From the NCBI RefSeq assembly GCF_025642975.1, contig NZ_JANZKJ010000001.1:310001-374000 (forward strand): DNA of 64,000 nucleotides, given 5' to 3'. The stretch comes from Pseudomonas sp. RIT-PI-S. GTDB lineage: Bacteria; Pseudomonadota; Gammaproteobacteria; Pseudomonadales; Pseudomonadaceae. A program made the translations under genes and the position numbers. Under the pieces are notes generated by a model that saw only the letters and a list, made by a program, of their open reading frames with translations, made no database searches and was not told the DNA's origin. Shown in pieces: positions 8,048 to 18,645 of this stretch; within the stretch, counting starts at the first letter, position 1; each line of letters starts with the position of its first letter.

Positions 8048-9118
8048 ATGCACACATTCATCAAGGTTGCCGCAGCGGTTGTGTTGGGCCTGGCCGTGAG
8101 CGCGTGTTCCAAAAGCGAAAGCAACACCAAGGGCACGATCGGCATTGCGATGCCTTCGAAAACCGAGGCCCGCTGGGTTTCCGATGGCAGCAATATCGTG
8201 GAGTCGTTGAAAAAGCTCGGCTACGACACCGATTTGCAATACGCCCAATACGAAGCGCCGACGCAGCTTTCGCAGATCGAAAACATGATGGTCAAGGGCA
8301 TCAAGGGGCTGATCGTGGCGCCCATCGACGGCACCACCATGGCGGATGTGCTCAAGCAGGCCAAGGAGAAGGGCATCAAGGTCATCTCTTACGACCGGCT
8401 GATCCGCAACTCCAAAAACTTCGACTACTACGTCACCTTCGATAACTACCGCACCGGCGTGCTGCAGGGCCAATCCATCGTCGATGCGCTGGCGCTCAAG
8501 GAGGGCAAGGGGCCTTTCAACCTCGAGATCTTTGCCGGCTCCACCGACGACAACAACGCCTATGTGGTGTACGCCGGCGTGATGTCGCAACTCAAGCCTT
8601 ACCTCGACAGCGGCAAGTTGGTGATCCGCAGCGGCCAGCAGACCATGGATAAAGTCGCCACGCCCAACTGGGACGGCGCGCAGGCCCAGGCGCGCATGGA
8701 TAACCTGCTCAGCGCCTTCTATGGCACGGCGCACCTCGACGCGGTGCTGGCCATGAATGACCAGATTGCCACTGGCGTGGTGTCGTCGTTGCGCGGCGTG
8801 GGCTACGGCAGCGGCAAGGCGGCGATGCCGGTGGTCACTGGGCAGGACGCTGAAATCCCGGCGATCAAGGCGATCATCCGCGGCGACCAGGCCTCGACCG
8901 TGTTCAAGGACACCCGCGCGCTGGCGGGCGCCGCAGCCACCATGATGGATGCCACCCTGAGCGGCAAGGCGGTGGCCGTCAACGACAGCACGTCCTATGA
9001 CAACGGTGCGATGGTCGTGCCTACCCAGCTGCTCACGCCCCAACTGGTCGATGGCAAGAACTGGCAGAAGGTGCTGGTGGACGACACCAAGTTCTATACC
9101 CCGGAACAGCTGCACTAG
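8048..9118 (+). CDS. Sugar ABC transporter periplasmic binding protein, ChvE-like
   Basis: A 356-aa binding protein of the ChvE/multiple-monosaccharide family. The N-terminal signal ends in a lipobox-like LAVSAC, so it may be lipid-anchored. Typical family segments are IGIAMPSKTEARWV near the mature N-terminus, GLIVAPIDGTTM, SYDRLI, FAGSTDDNNA, VLAMNDQIATG and VTGQDAEIPAIKAI. It delivers a monosaccharide-sized polyol to the importer encoded next. The start is ATG 8048 after GAAGAGGG. Stem-loops flank the gene on both sides, fitting higher expression than the membrane components. Confidence 0.9.
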   Translation: MHTFIKVAAAVVLGLAVSACSKSESNTKGTIGIAMPSKTEARWVSDGSNIVESLKKLGYDTDLQYAQYEAPTQLSQIENMMVKGIKGLIVAPIDGTTMADVLKQAKEKGIKVISYDRLIRNSKNFDYYVTFDNYRTGVLQGQSIVDALALKEGKGPFNLEIFAGSTDDNNAYVVYAGVMSQLKPYLDSGKLVIRSGQQTMDKVATPNWDGAQAQARMDNLLSAFYGTAHLDAVLAMNDQIATGVVSSLRGVGYGSGKAAMPVVTGQDAEIPAIKAIIRGDQASTVFKDTRALAGAAATMMDATLSGKAVAVNDSTSYDNGAMVVPTQLLTPQLVDGKNWQKVLVDDTKFYTPEQLH

Positions 9119-9139
9119 TCGTTCGCATCGGTTGCCGGC

Positions 9140-9154
9140 CCCGGCTTTGCCGGG
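9140..9154. repeat. Stem-loop after the binding-protein gene
   Basis: CCCGGC-TTT-GCCGGG lies in the 60-nt gap between binding-protein and ATPase genes. It is a probable 3' stabilising stem or partial attenuator. Confidence 0.45.
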
Positions 9155-9178
9155 TACTGGCCTGGCAGGAGAGAGGAA

Positions 9179-10710
<1,532 letters not shown>

Positions 10711-10714
<4 letters not shown>

Positions 10715-11901
10715 GCGACATCAGCATGCCCCTGGCAACCAAACCTACTGCATTCACCTCTTTCAAGCGCGGCGCCCGGGAGTACGGCTTGCTCGGGTCG
10801 CTGCTGGTCATCATGGTGTTCTTCCAGGTGGCCACGGGCGGGGCCCTGATGCAACCGCTGAACCTGACCAACCTGCTGCTGCAAAACAGCTACATCGTGG
10901 TCATGGCTCTTGGCATGTTGATGGTCATCGTGTGCGGCCACATCGACCTGTCGGTCGGTTCGGTAGTGGGCGTAGTCGGGTCCATCGCTGCGGTACTGAT
11001 GGTCCAGTACCGGATGGATTTCTACAGCGTTACCTTGATATGCCTCTGCGCCGGGGCGCTGATTGGCGCAGCCCAGGGGTATTGGGTGGCGGTGTGGGGC
11101 ATGCCGTCGTTCATCGTGACCCTGGCCGGGATGCTGATCTTTCGCGGCGCGACTATCGCCATCTCCCAGGGGCAATCCATCGGGCCATTCCCGCCGGCCT
11201 TCTCGGCGATCAGCTCGGGGTTCATTCCAGACTTCTTCGCCAACGAAAGCCTGCGCATCACCTCGCTGCTGCTGGGTGTCGCGGTGGCCTTGGCGTTCTG
11301 GGCAGTGGAGTACCGCAGCCGCGCCCGTACCCTCAGCAGTGGCGGCACGGTCGCGCCGATCGGCTTATTCGTGCTCAAGAACGGCGTGGTGGCGGCGCTG
11401 ATCGTCTACTTCTGCTACCTGCTTTCGACCTACCGCGGCATCCCCACGGTGCTGGTGATCATGAGCGTGCTGATCGGGGTGTATACCTTCGTGATGAACC
11501 GCACCGTGCTTGGCCGCTGGGTCTACGCAGTGGGTGGCAACCTCAAGGCGGCGAGGTTGTCTGGCATCAACACTGCGCGGGTGACCTTCTTCGCGTTCGT
11601 CAACATGGGCGTGCTGGCCGCCGTGGCCGGGTTGATCTTCGTTGCCCGGCTTAACAGCGCCACGCCGCGCGGCGGCACCGGCTTCGAGCTGGACGTGATC
11701 GCTGCGGTGTTCATCGGCGGCGCCTCGGCGTCTGGCGGCGTGGGCAAGGTGGTGGGGGTGGTGATCGGTGCCTTCATCATGGGTGTGCTGAACAACGGCA
11801 TGTCGATCATGGGCATCGGCATCGATTACCAGCAGATGATCAAGGGCGCCGTGTTGCTCGCAGCGGTCTTCGTGGACGTTTACCAGAAGAGCAAAGGTTG
11901 A
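10711..11901 (+). CDS. Sugar ABC transporter permease (GguB type)
   Basis: A 396-aa inner-membrane permease of the BPD_transp_2 family, about ten hydrophobic helices. Conserved elements include [12 protein letters not shown] in the first third and [19 protein letters not shown] near the C-terminus. The GTG start at 10711 overlaps the ATPase stop codon. With the binding protein and ATPase it makes a complete importer of the same class as those for galactose/glucose, xylose and inositol. Substrate is inferred from neighbours only. Confidence 0.93.
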
Positions 11902-11935
11902 GATGACAGGCACGGATGACACGGCGGAGAGCGTA

Positions 11936-12238
11936 ATGATCAAGCATATCGTGATGTGGAACCTGGCCGGGGAAACGGCAGAGCGCAACCGCGAGGCCTG
12001 CCTGTTCCTCAAGGAACGCTTCGAAGGGCTGGCCGGGTTGATTCCGGGGCTGTTGAAGATCGAAGTAGGTGTGGACATCAGCCAGATCGACTATGCCTGC
12101 GACGTGGTGCTTTACACCGAGTTCGCCTCGGCTGAAGCCTTGGCAGCCTATGCCACGCACCCCGAACACTTGAGGGTGAAACAAGAACTGGGTAACTCCC
12201 GCATCGCCCGGCATCAGGTGGACTACTTAGTGCAATAA
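11936..12238 (+). CDS. DABB-fold (stress-responsive A/B barrel) protein
   Basis: A 100-aa dimeric alpha/beta-barrel domain protein; MIKHIVMWNL at the start and the pattern of a ferredoxin-like fold fit the Dabb family. ATG 11936 is preferred over ATG 11903 because it directly opens the domain and follows GGAGA. It is the last gene of the catabolic operon, 34 nt after the permease. DABB members include small enzymes such as plant olivetolic acid cyclase, so a role in cyclisation, aromatisation or tautomerisation of a pathway intermediate is possible but unproven. Confidence 0.82.
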   Translation: MIKHIVMWNLAGETAERNREACLFLKERFEGLAGLIPGLLKIEVGVDISQIDYACDVVLYTEFASAEALAAYATHPEHLRVKQELGNSRIARHQVDYLVQ

Positions 12239-12309
12239 GCCGGCGCGGGGCAGGGCTTTTGTGCGAAAACTGGCGTCAGCGCCTACGCTTCCAGGTAGAT
12301 GCACACGTG

Positions 12310-12339
12310 GGGCGCCACCGTTCTGGATCGGTGGCGCCC
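12310..12339 (+). terminator. Hairpin after the catabolic operon
   Basis: An 11-bp perfect stem, GGGCGCCACCG/CGGTGGCGCCC with an 8-nt loop, 71 nt after the last operon gene. There is no clear T-run, so it may end the operon only weakly or act with Rho. Confidence 0.5.
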
Positions 12340-12496
12340 AGCCAATATGTCTGGATTGACACCCTATAAGTGTGCTCATCCCAAGGATTTGTTGGAGAAT
12401 CTTCCGGCATGTATCGCTTCCTTGCCTACGGTAGAACCTATTGACCCAGACCCCTGGCCCTTTCGACCGCGCCCTGCCGCGCGCGGTGGCAGCCTG

Positions 12497-13789
12497 ATGC
12501 TGCGCCACTTCGGTACCATCCGCGGGCAGATCCTGGCGATCGTGGCTGGCTCCTCGGTGTTGACCTTCCTCGTGTTCATTGCCCTGCTGTTCTACCCAGG
12601 CGGCCCGCCTAGCCCGCCATGGCCCTGGCAGACCACTTACCGTGTGGCCAGCCTGGTACAGATGCTGCGCGGAACGCCGCCGGCCGAGCGCGAACGGCTG
12701 TTGATCGCGGCACAACCGCTGGGGTTGGCGATGAGGCTGGTACCCGCGGCCAAGCCCTGCGACAACATCGATTTCGACGCCCGCGATTTACAGGCCACCG
12801 TGCGCGCCGAACTCGCCGATGACACTGAGGTGGTGGCCCGTTCCTGCGCTGGCACGGGCGCGGTGCCGGATATTCAGCTGCTGGTGCCGTTGGGCGACAG
12901 CGTGCTGGAGGTCAGGACTGCCCGCGTCGGGCGTGAGCCGCCGCGGCTTTCGTTTCCTTTTTTCGGCGCGCTGTTATTTCTCTGCATCGGCGTTGCCGCG
13001 CTTTCTGCCTGGGCCGCCCTGCGTGTGGTGCGGCCGCTGCGGCGGCTGTCTGACCAGGCTGAGGCGTTCGGCCGGGACATCATCGTCGCGCCCATCCGGG
13101 AGGAGGGGCCGCTGGAGATCCGCCGCGCCGCGCATGCTTTCAACCTCATGCAGGAGCGCATTACGGCCTCTATCCAGAGCCGCACGCGGATGCTCGCGGC
13201 GGTCAGCCACGACCTGCGCACGCCCCTTACGCGCATGCGCTTGCAACTCGAAACCGACCGCAAGGACATCTCCCGGGAAAAACTGGTGCACGACATCGGC
13301 CTGTTGCAGAGCATGGTGACGTCGGCCCTGGCGTTCCTGAGCAGCAGCTCGCAAACCGAAAAAAAGGAGTGGCTCGATCTAGGGGCGTTGCTCTCGACCC
13401 TGTGCGATGACTACGAAGACACCGGCGCGCGGATTGCCTACCAGGGCCCAGGCAAAATCCCTTTCCTGTGCCGCCCCGAGGCCATTCAGCGAGTGATGAG
13501 CAACCTGATCGACAATGCCTTGGGCTTTGGCACCGTGGTGGAGGTGAGCGCGTCGGTGGTCGGCGAGGTCATCACCATCGAAGTGGCCGACAACGGCCCT
13601 GGCATTCCCCCGGAGCGGCTGGCAGACGTGCTCGAGCCGTTCTTCCGCCTAGACCCCTCCCGCAGCGGCCGCCCAGGCAGCGTTGGCCTGGGCCTGTCGA
13701 TCGTGCATGACATCGTGTTGGCGCATAACGGCACCTTGAGCCTGGCGAACCGCAAGCCCAGCGGGCTAGTGGCGCGCGTGGTGTTCTAA
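12497..13789 (+). CDS. Membrane sensor histidine kinase (EnvZ-type), no partner nearby
   Basis: A 430-aa sensor kinase: transmembrane helix near residues 12-33, periplasmic domain to about 155, second helix, HAMP linker, HisKA domain with the phospho-acceptor H238 in AVSHDLRTPL, and an ATPase domain with N-box (NLIDNALGFG), G1 (ADNGPGIP) and G2 (GLGLSIV). ATG 12497 places the first helix at the usual distance; the frame is open back to 12299 but that extension has no domain. No response regulator is encoded on either side, although these kinases are normally in a pair. It could serve a regulator elsewhere, or the partner may have been deleted. Confidence 0.9.
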   Translation: MLRHFGTIRGQILAIVAGSSVLTFLVFIALLFYPGGPPSPPWPWQTTYRVASLVQMLRGTPPAERERLLIAAQPLGLAMRLVPAAKPCDNIDFDARDLQATVRAELADDTEVVARSCAGTGAVPDIQLLVPLGDSVLEVRTARVGREPPRLSFPFFGALLFLCIGVAALSAWAALRVVRPLRRLSDQAEAFGRDIIVAPIREEGPLEIRRAAHAFNLMQERITASIQSRTRMLAAVSHDLRTPLTRMRLQLETDRKDISREKLVHDIGLLQSMVTSALAFLSSSSQTEKKEWLDLGALLSTLCDDYEDTGARIAYQGPGKIPFLCRPEAIQRVMSNLIDNALGFGTVVEVSASVVGEVITIEVADNGPGIPPERLADVLEPFFRLDPSRSGRPGSVGLGLSIVHDIVLAHNGTLSLANRKPSGLVARVVF

Positions 13790-13970
13790 GCAGTTCAAGG
13801 GAGGGCGTAAACATCAGCCACCGGGCCATAGCAGTGCCTCGGCAAGCCCGGCCTCACCGCCAGGGGCGCTTCGCTGACCGTCAATAGTCGCCCACAGTGG
13901 ATTGTTCCGAGCAGTCTCCGGCACATTGACTACAGTGGCGGAGCGATCCCGTTACCGTATTGGAGCCACC

Positions 13971-14393
13971 ATGAGTGCTGAACCTTCAACCGCAGGCCCC
14001 TTCACCGCCACCGGCGAATTCGAGGTGAGGATTGAACCGCCCATCGCGGTTAATGTGCCGAGCGCCGCATCGCCGCTAGGCCGGCGAACACTCGAAAAAA
14101 ACTATCACGGCGCCCTGAGCGGCCGCGCGTCAGGCGAAATGCTAACCAGCGGCGACATGCAAACAGGCGAGGCCACCTATATTGCGCTGGAGTCCTTCAT
14201 TGGCACGCTCGACGGCCGTGAAGGGGGGTTCACCCTGCGCCACTTCGGTCAGATGCATGCCGGGCAGCAGGCGTTGAGCATCAGCATTACGCCTGGGTCT
14301 GGCAGCGGGTTGCTGGTGGGCATTGAGGGGGAACTGCTCATCCGGTGTGAAGGCGGGAAACATTACTACACGCTGAATTATCGGCTGGGCTGA
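13971..14393 (+). CDS. DUF3224 family protein
   Basis: A 140-aa cytosolic protein of the DUF3224 family. The repeated alternation (GALSGRASGEML, TYIALESFIGTLDGREGGFTLRHFGQM) is typical of this small beta-barrel family, whose biochemical role is unknown. ATG 13971 follows TGGAG and removes a non-conserved extension. It stands alone between the kinase and a convergent gene pair. Confidence 0.78.
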   Translation: MSAEPSTAGPFTATGEFEVRIEPPIAVNVPSAASPLGRRTLEKNYHGALSGRASGEMLTSGDMQTGEATYIALESFIGTLDGREGGFTLRHFGQMHAGQQALSISITPGSGSGLLVGIEGELLIRCEGGKHYYTLNYRLG

Positions 14394-14472
14394 AAGCACG
14401 GGCCTGTAGGTGCAAATGCCTTGCGTGCGCGAGTGCCGAAGGAGAGCGCTCTATTGCCTGCTGCGAAGGCGC

Positions 14473-14949
14473 TTACCCCGGCCAGGGCAGGCTTTTCATC
14501 GCCATCACCGCTACCACCCAAAACATCCCGACGAAGCCCGCCACCCCCAGGTAAAACCAAGGGCGATACAGCCTCAGGAATTCGTTCCCCAGGGCTGCAC
14601 CGCACGCGTCGGCCTGGGCGGCGACTGCTTGCATGCGTTTTTGCAAGATCAATACAGGAAGCCATAGCGCCCCGACTCCGAAGAAGATCAATACACCGCT
14701 CAACAGCCATCCGCGGGTCAGATCAAGGCCGGCCATTCTGGCCATCGCATAGCCCGTAGCTAGCTGAAGCACACCTGCTGGTGTGGTAATCCAGTTGTCG
14801 AAACGCACCACCATCCCCGCGACTTGGGCGATCACCCGAGGGTCGCCGCTGCGCTTGGCAGCAATCAGGTACAGATAAGAGCCCATGCCGAAGCCAAACA
14901 GGAAGATGGCAGCGAGAATGTGCAGGTATTTAACGAACAGATAGCTCAT
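14473..14949 (-). CDS. DUF2269 family membrane protein
   Basis: A 158-aa inner-membrane protein with four hydrophobic helices. MSYLFVKYLHILAAIFLFGFG at the N-terminus and WITTPAGVLQLATGY in the middle match the DUF2269 family. Function unknown. It begins directly after the stop codon of the saccharopine-dehydrogenase-like gene (no gap), so the two are almost certainly one operon. Confidence 0.8.
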   Translation of the reverse strand: MSYLFVKYLHILAAIFLFGFGMGSYLYLIAAKRSGDPRVIAQVAGMVVRFDNWITTPAGVLQLATGYAMARMAGLDLTRGWLLSGVLIFFGVGALWLPVLILQKRMQAVAAQADACGAALGNEFLRLYRPWFYLGVAGFVGMFWVVAVMAMKSLPWPG

Positions 14950-16077
14950 TCAAGCCTGCCCCTCATGGAAGCGCACGCTGTAGCGAACCCTTTGCGGCTC
15001 ACCAATGGCCGCCATGTATTGAGCGACGCTCAGTTCCCCCACGCACGGGCGTGCACCCGGCGCTGGCTTGTAGCCGCTGGCGACTCTGGCCATCAGCGCA
15101 ACCGCGGCGCAGCTCGGGATCTCGGGCCCTTTGTCTGCATAAGCGGTCACCTGCGCATATAGAGACAACGATTGGCCGGACTCACCAATGCCTCGCACAT
15201 CGATATACATCGCGCTTTTGCCATCGCCCCACCGTTCGAAGTGGCTGCCCCAGCGGTGCAGGCGACGCGCCCAGGGCAGGGGCTTGCACACCAGGCCACG
15301 CTTCACCGCCTGCGCCAGCAGGGCGTTGGCAAGCCCGCCGAACTTCAGCCCGGAACCCGCCTTGAAAGCCAAGGTGCGCGCACCGTAACGGGTGGCGAAG
15401 ATGTCCATGTCTGGCACGTCCACGTTGGCCAGCAATCGCCAGCCCAGACCTGGAAGGCGCCGCAACGTCAGGCCGAGCCAGCCGGTGACCTCGTGGCGGT
15501 GGCTGTTGCGTAATTGGCTGATCGGCTTCCCGGCATAGGCCAGCACGCCCTCTACCGTGGAAAGCCCCGGCATTTTGGCCGATGAGGAAATGCCGTGCTC
15601 GATCGAGTCGATGCGTTGGAAGCGATGACGATGCTCATCGATGATCGCCGAGGATAAGCCTGGTACCGAGCTGCAACCGCTGAGCAGCGTCACGCCGGCT
15701 TGCCGGGCCTGCTCGTCGAGGCGGCCTATGTTGTTGACGAAAGCGCGGCAGTCGGACAGGTCGCAATAATTCACGCCAGCGGCGATACAGGCCTCGGCCA
15801 CCACATAGGGCTGGCTCTGGAACGGCCCGCCGGTGTGGATGACCCACTGGACATCGAGGCGCTTCAGTGCATCGGCGAACCCTGGTGCCAGGGCGTCGCC
15901 GCACCAACGATCGCGGAGTGCCCCCGGGGGTGCGGTGAGTTCGGTGAACCGACGCGTGAGTTTTTGCTCGTCGCGGCCGGCGATCACCAGCTCGACTCCG
16001 GGCATTTCATTCAAATGCCGGCTAATGATTCGGCCAAAATTTCCATAGGCGCCGATCACCAGAATACTTACTGCCAT
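14950..16077 (-). CDS. Saccharopine dehydrogenase-like NAD(P)-binding protein
   Basis: A 375-aa protein with an N-terminal Rossmann fold (VIGAYGNFGRIISRHL, then the acidic or polar end of strand 2, VIAGRDEQKL) of the saccharopine-dehydrogenase/trans-acting enoyl reductase superfamily. The substrate is unknown. ATG 16077 (MAVSILVIGAYG) was chosen over an upstream start 48 nt away because the fold begins there. It is followed without a gap by a DUF2269 membrane protein, a pairing that suggests a joint, perhaps lipid-related or oxidative, function. Confidence 0.75.
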   Translation of the reverse strand: MAVSILVIGAYGNFGRIISRHLNEMPGVELVIAGRDEQKLTRRFTELTAPPGALRDRWCGDALAPGFADALKRLDVQWVIHTGGPFQSQPYVVAEACIAAGVNYCDLSDCRAFVNNIGRLDEQARQAGVTLLSGCSSVPGLSSAIIDEHRHRFQRIDSIEHGISSSAKMPGLSTVEGVLAYAGKPISQLRNSHRHEVTGWLGLTLRRLPGLGWRLLANVDVPDMDIFATRYGARTLAFKAGSGLKFGGLANALLAQAVKRGLVCKPLPWARRLHRWGSHFERWGDGKSAMYIDVRGIGESGQSLSLYAQVTAYADKGPEIPSCAAVALMARVASGYKPAPGARPCVGELSVAQYMAAIGEPQRVRYSVRFHEGQA

Positions 16078-16228
16078 TGGGCGTTCCCTGTTCCAGGCGG
16101 GTATTGGGTCTGAAAGACCGGCCAAGGGTAGGGATTTGGCGGGAAAAGGGAAAGCGTGGCCGCTTAAGGCAGCTCATAACGGTGCAGGCGCCATGCCCTT
16201 GCGTGCGGCTGGCGCCTACTCAGCAGCA

Positions 16229-16247
16229 GGCCCGGCGCTACCGGGCC
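16229..16247 (-). terminator. Hairpin downstream of the receptor gene
   Basis: GGCCCGG-5 nt-CCGGGCC, a perfect 7-bp stem 11 nt past the receptor stop. No T-run, so a weak or Rho-assisted terminator at best. Confidence 0.4.
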
Positions 16248-16257
16248 TTGAGGCCGC

Positions 16258-18357
16258 TCAATATTTCCAGGTTACCGAGGCAGTGAGGTTGCGGGGGGCA
16301 CCGTAGTTAGTGGCGGTCTGGCTATACAAGGACAATAGGTATTTACGGTCCGTCACGTTGTTCAGGTTGAGCGACGTGCTCCAGTGATCGTCGATGTCGT
16401 AGCTGGTCAGCAGGTCCAACAATGCATAGCTGTTTTGCCGTACATAGCTGAGCGAGTCGTTCTGTATCGCGCTCTGCCAACTTACGCGGGCGCCGACCTT
16501 GGCCTGCGGCAGATTCGGCAACCGGTAGGTGGCCAGGCCATGGAAACTATGGGTCGGCACGTATTTGCGGGCCTTGTCGCCGTCTTCATCGTCGATGCGC
16601 ACATAGGTGTAGCCCGCCAACACGTCCAGCCCCGGCAATGCCTCGCCGGAGGCTTCCAGTTCTACGCCGTGGCTTTTGTAGTCCACACCGTCGTAAACAT
16701 ACTGCGTACCTGCCATGCCCATGTAGAGGGGGACGTTCTGCTGCTCGGTCTTGAACACGGCTGCCGTCAGGTCAAGGCGGTTATCCATCAGCCTGCCCTT
16801 CACACCGGCTTCGATGTTCTTGCCTTCCAAAGGTGGCAGCAACGCGTTGTTGGTGCCGAGCACGTACTGCGGGTTATAGATCTTCGTCCAGCTGGTGTAG
16901 ACGCTCCATTGCTTGGTCAGGTCGTACACCAGGCCAGTGTAAGGCGTGACCTTGCCGTGCTCGCGCGTGTAGTGGTCGGAACCATAGCTGGTGCCTGAGC
17001 CGTCGGCGCTGAGCATGCGCGCGCCGGCGATCCAGTGCAGGTCGTCCGCCAGGCTGAAGCGGGCACCGGCGAAGATACTCTTCTGGGAGTCCTCGAAGTT
17101 TTGCGTATTCTTGTCGGCGGTCCAAGTGAGCGCCGGTCTTACCGCTGTGCCGGCCAGTAATCCTGCAAAGGAAGTGTCGTAGTTGGCGTTCTCGGCCACA
17201 TCGTACTCATTGGCCTTTTGATGAGTTTGGCCGTAGTTGGCACCAAAAGTCAGCTCATGTTCGCGGCCGAACAGGCTGAAGGGCCCCGACACCTTCGCTT
17301 CTCCAACCAGCTGGTGTGCTTTGCTGCTGGTGTCGCCGACGTACACGTTGGCGACGTCGTCCGTTACCGTCGAGACATAGAACATATTGGTGTCCTGGTA
17401 CTCGGTAATCCCGGTAGCCGTGACAGTCGCGTTCCAGCCATTGGCGAAGTCATGTTTGAGTTCGGCGAAGGCCCGCTGGGTGTGCATGTTCCAATATGTC
17501 CACGGCTGGCCAACGCTGGAGCTGCGGCTGCTGTAGTGGATGGGATTGCCGGCGCTATCCACCAACGGCAAGTTGCCCCAGGTACTGCCGTTGGAGTCGC
17601 TGTTGTGCTGGGAAAAGCCGACCGTAAGGGTGTCGGCATCGGACAGGTCAAAGGCCAGCAAACCGGCGGCAACGTTCTTTTCATGGCTGTAGCGGTCCAG
17701 CCAGGAATTGCCTTTGTCGTGCGCATAGATAAAGCGCCCGCGTACGTTACCGCTCGGGGTCAGCGGGCCGGATACGTCCACATCCACCCGGCGGTTATCC
17801 CAGGAGCCCACGCTGGTGCCTACTTGCGCCTGGAAGGTGTCGGTGGGGCGCTTGCGCACGAAGTTGACCGTGGCCGACGGGTTACCCGCACCGCTCATCA
17901 AGCCATTGGCGCCGTGGAGCACGTCGATCTGCTCGTATTCCGCCATGTCCTGGTCGCCGATCAGGGTCGTCTGCGCGAACGGCATGCCCATGCCGTCGTA
18001 TTCGAAGGTGCCGATATCGAAGCCGCGGGAGGTGAATTCGGTACGGTCCGTTTCGGACTGCTCTACGGTCACCGAGGGCGCGGAACGCAGCGCATCCTTG
18101 ATGCCGTTGATCTTGAAATCATCCATCTGTTTACGGGTGATCACGGTGATCGCTTGCGGCGTTTGCTGGTTAGTCAGCCCCAGCTTGGTCGTGCTGGAAG
18201 ACGCCCTGCCTCGATAGCCCTGGGTCTGGGTGTCGTCCTGGCCGACGGTGTCCTGGACCTGGGTAGTCGGCAGGGTCACAACATCGTCGGCATGAACCAG
18301 CGGTACGGCGCTGCACGCACCAACCAGCAGCAATGTGGCAGGGAGGCGAGGGGTCAA
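16258..18357 (-). CDS. TonB-dependent siderophore receptor
   Basis: A 699-aa outer-membrane receptor. A signal peptide (about 1-23) is followed by a TonB box-like DVVTLP, a plug domain (about 45-180; TPQAITVITRKQMDDF, GNPSATVNFVRKRP) and a 22-strand beta-barrel ending in a terminal aromatic residue. The FhuA/FpvA-like subfamily imports ferric siderophores. There is no N-terminal STN signalling domain and no sigma/anti-sigma pair beside it, so it is a plain transporter. The start appears to be TTG at 18357 with AGGA upstream; no in-frame ATG gives a signal peptide. A Fur-like site lies just upstream. Confidence 0.9.
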   Translation of the reverse strand: MTPRLPATLLLVGACSAVPLVHADDVVTLPTTQVQDTVGQDDTQTQGYRGRASSSTTKLGLTNQQTPQAITVITRKQMDDFKINGIKDALRSAPSVTVEQSETDRTEFTSRGFDIGTFEYDGMGMPFAQTTLIGDQDMAEYEQIDVLHGANGLMSGAGNPSATVNFVRKRPTDTFQAQVGTSVGSWDNRRVDVDVSGPLTPSGNVRGRFIYAHDKGNSWLDRYSHEKNVAAGLLAFDLSDADTLTVGFSQHNSDSNGSTWGNLPLVDSAGNPIHYSSRSSSVGQPWTYWNMHTQRAFAELKHDFANGWNATVTATGITEYQDTNMFYVSTVTDDVANVYVGDTSSKAHQLVGEAKVSGPFSLFGREHELTFGANYGQTHQKANEYDVAENANYDTSFAGLLAGTAVRPALTWTADKNTQNFEDSQKSIFAGARFSLADDLHWIAGARMLSADGSGTSYGSDHYTREHGKVTPYTGLVYDLTKQWSVYTSWTKIYNPQYVLGTNNALLPPLEGKNIEAGVKGRLMDNRLDLTAAVFKTEQQNVPLYMGMAGTQYVYDGVDYKSHGVELEASGEALPGLDVLAGYTYVRIDDEDGDKARKYVPTHSFHGLATYRLPNLPQAKVGARVSWQSAIQNDSLSYVRQNSYALLDLLTSYDIDDHWSTSLNLNNVTDRKYLLSLYSQTATNYGAPRNLTASVTWKY

Positions 18358-18400
18358 GGTCGCGATTCCTAGGAGTATGAAAAGATCCTTTTATTCTGCC

Positions 18401-18419
18401 GTAAACGATAACTATTTCC
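18401..18419. promoter_or_regulatory. Fur-box-like sequence before the receptor gene
   Basis: On the receptor strand the 19-mer GGAAATAGTTATCGTTTAC matches the Fur consensus GATAATGATAATCATTATC at about 11-12 of 19 positions, 44 bp before the receptor start. This is weak but well placed for iron repression. Confidence 0.35.
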
Positions 18420-18645
18420 AAATGTTAGCTAGGTGCGCATGGAAATGCGAGATGATCAAGCCAGCAGGCGGAGTGTGTGTTTCGTATTGGCCTAGCCTGG
18501 GGCTGCTAAAGGTCATGCCTCGGGCGCGACGGCACTGAGGCGAACCACTTCAGTGCAAAGAAGGGGAGTTTGTGCATACGCTTGAAAACGAGGCTTGTAG
18601 AGTCATCTCCTCACCCTCTTCCCGCAACACTTCGAGCGCACAGTC

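Noticed and set aside
12299..12496. Longer N-terminus for the histidine kinase
   Set aside because: The extra 66 residues match no domain, include the terminator-like hairpin, and would push the first membrane helix unusually far from the start.
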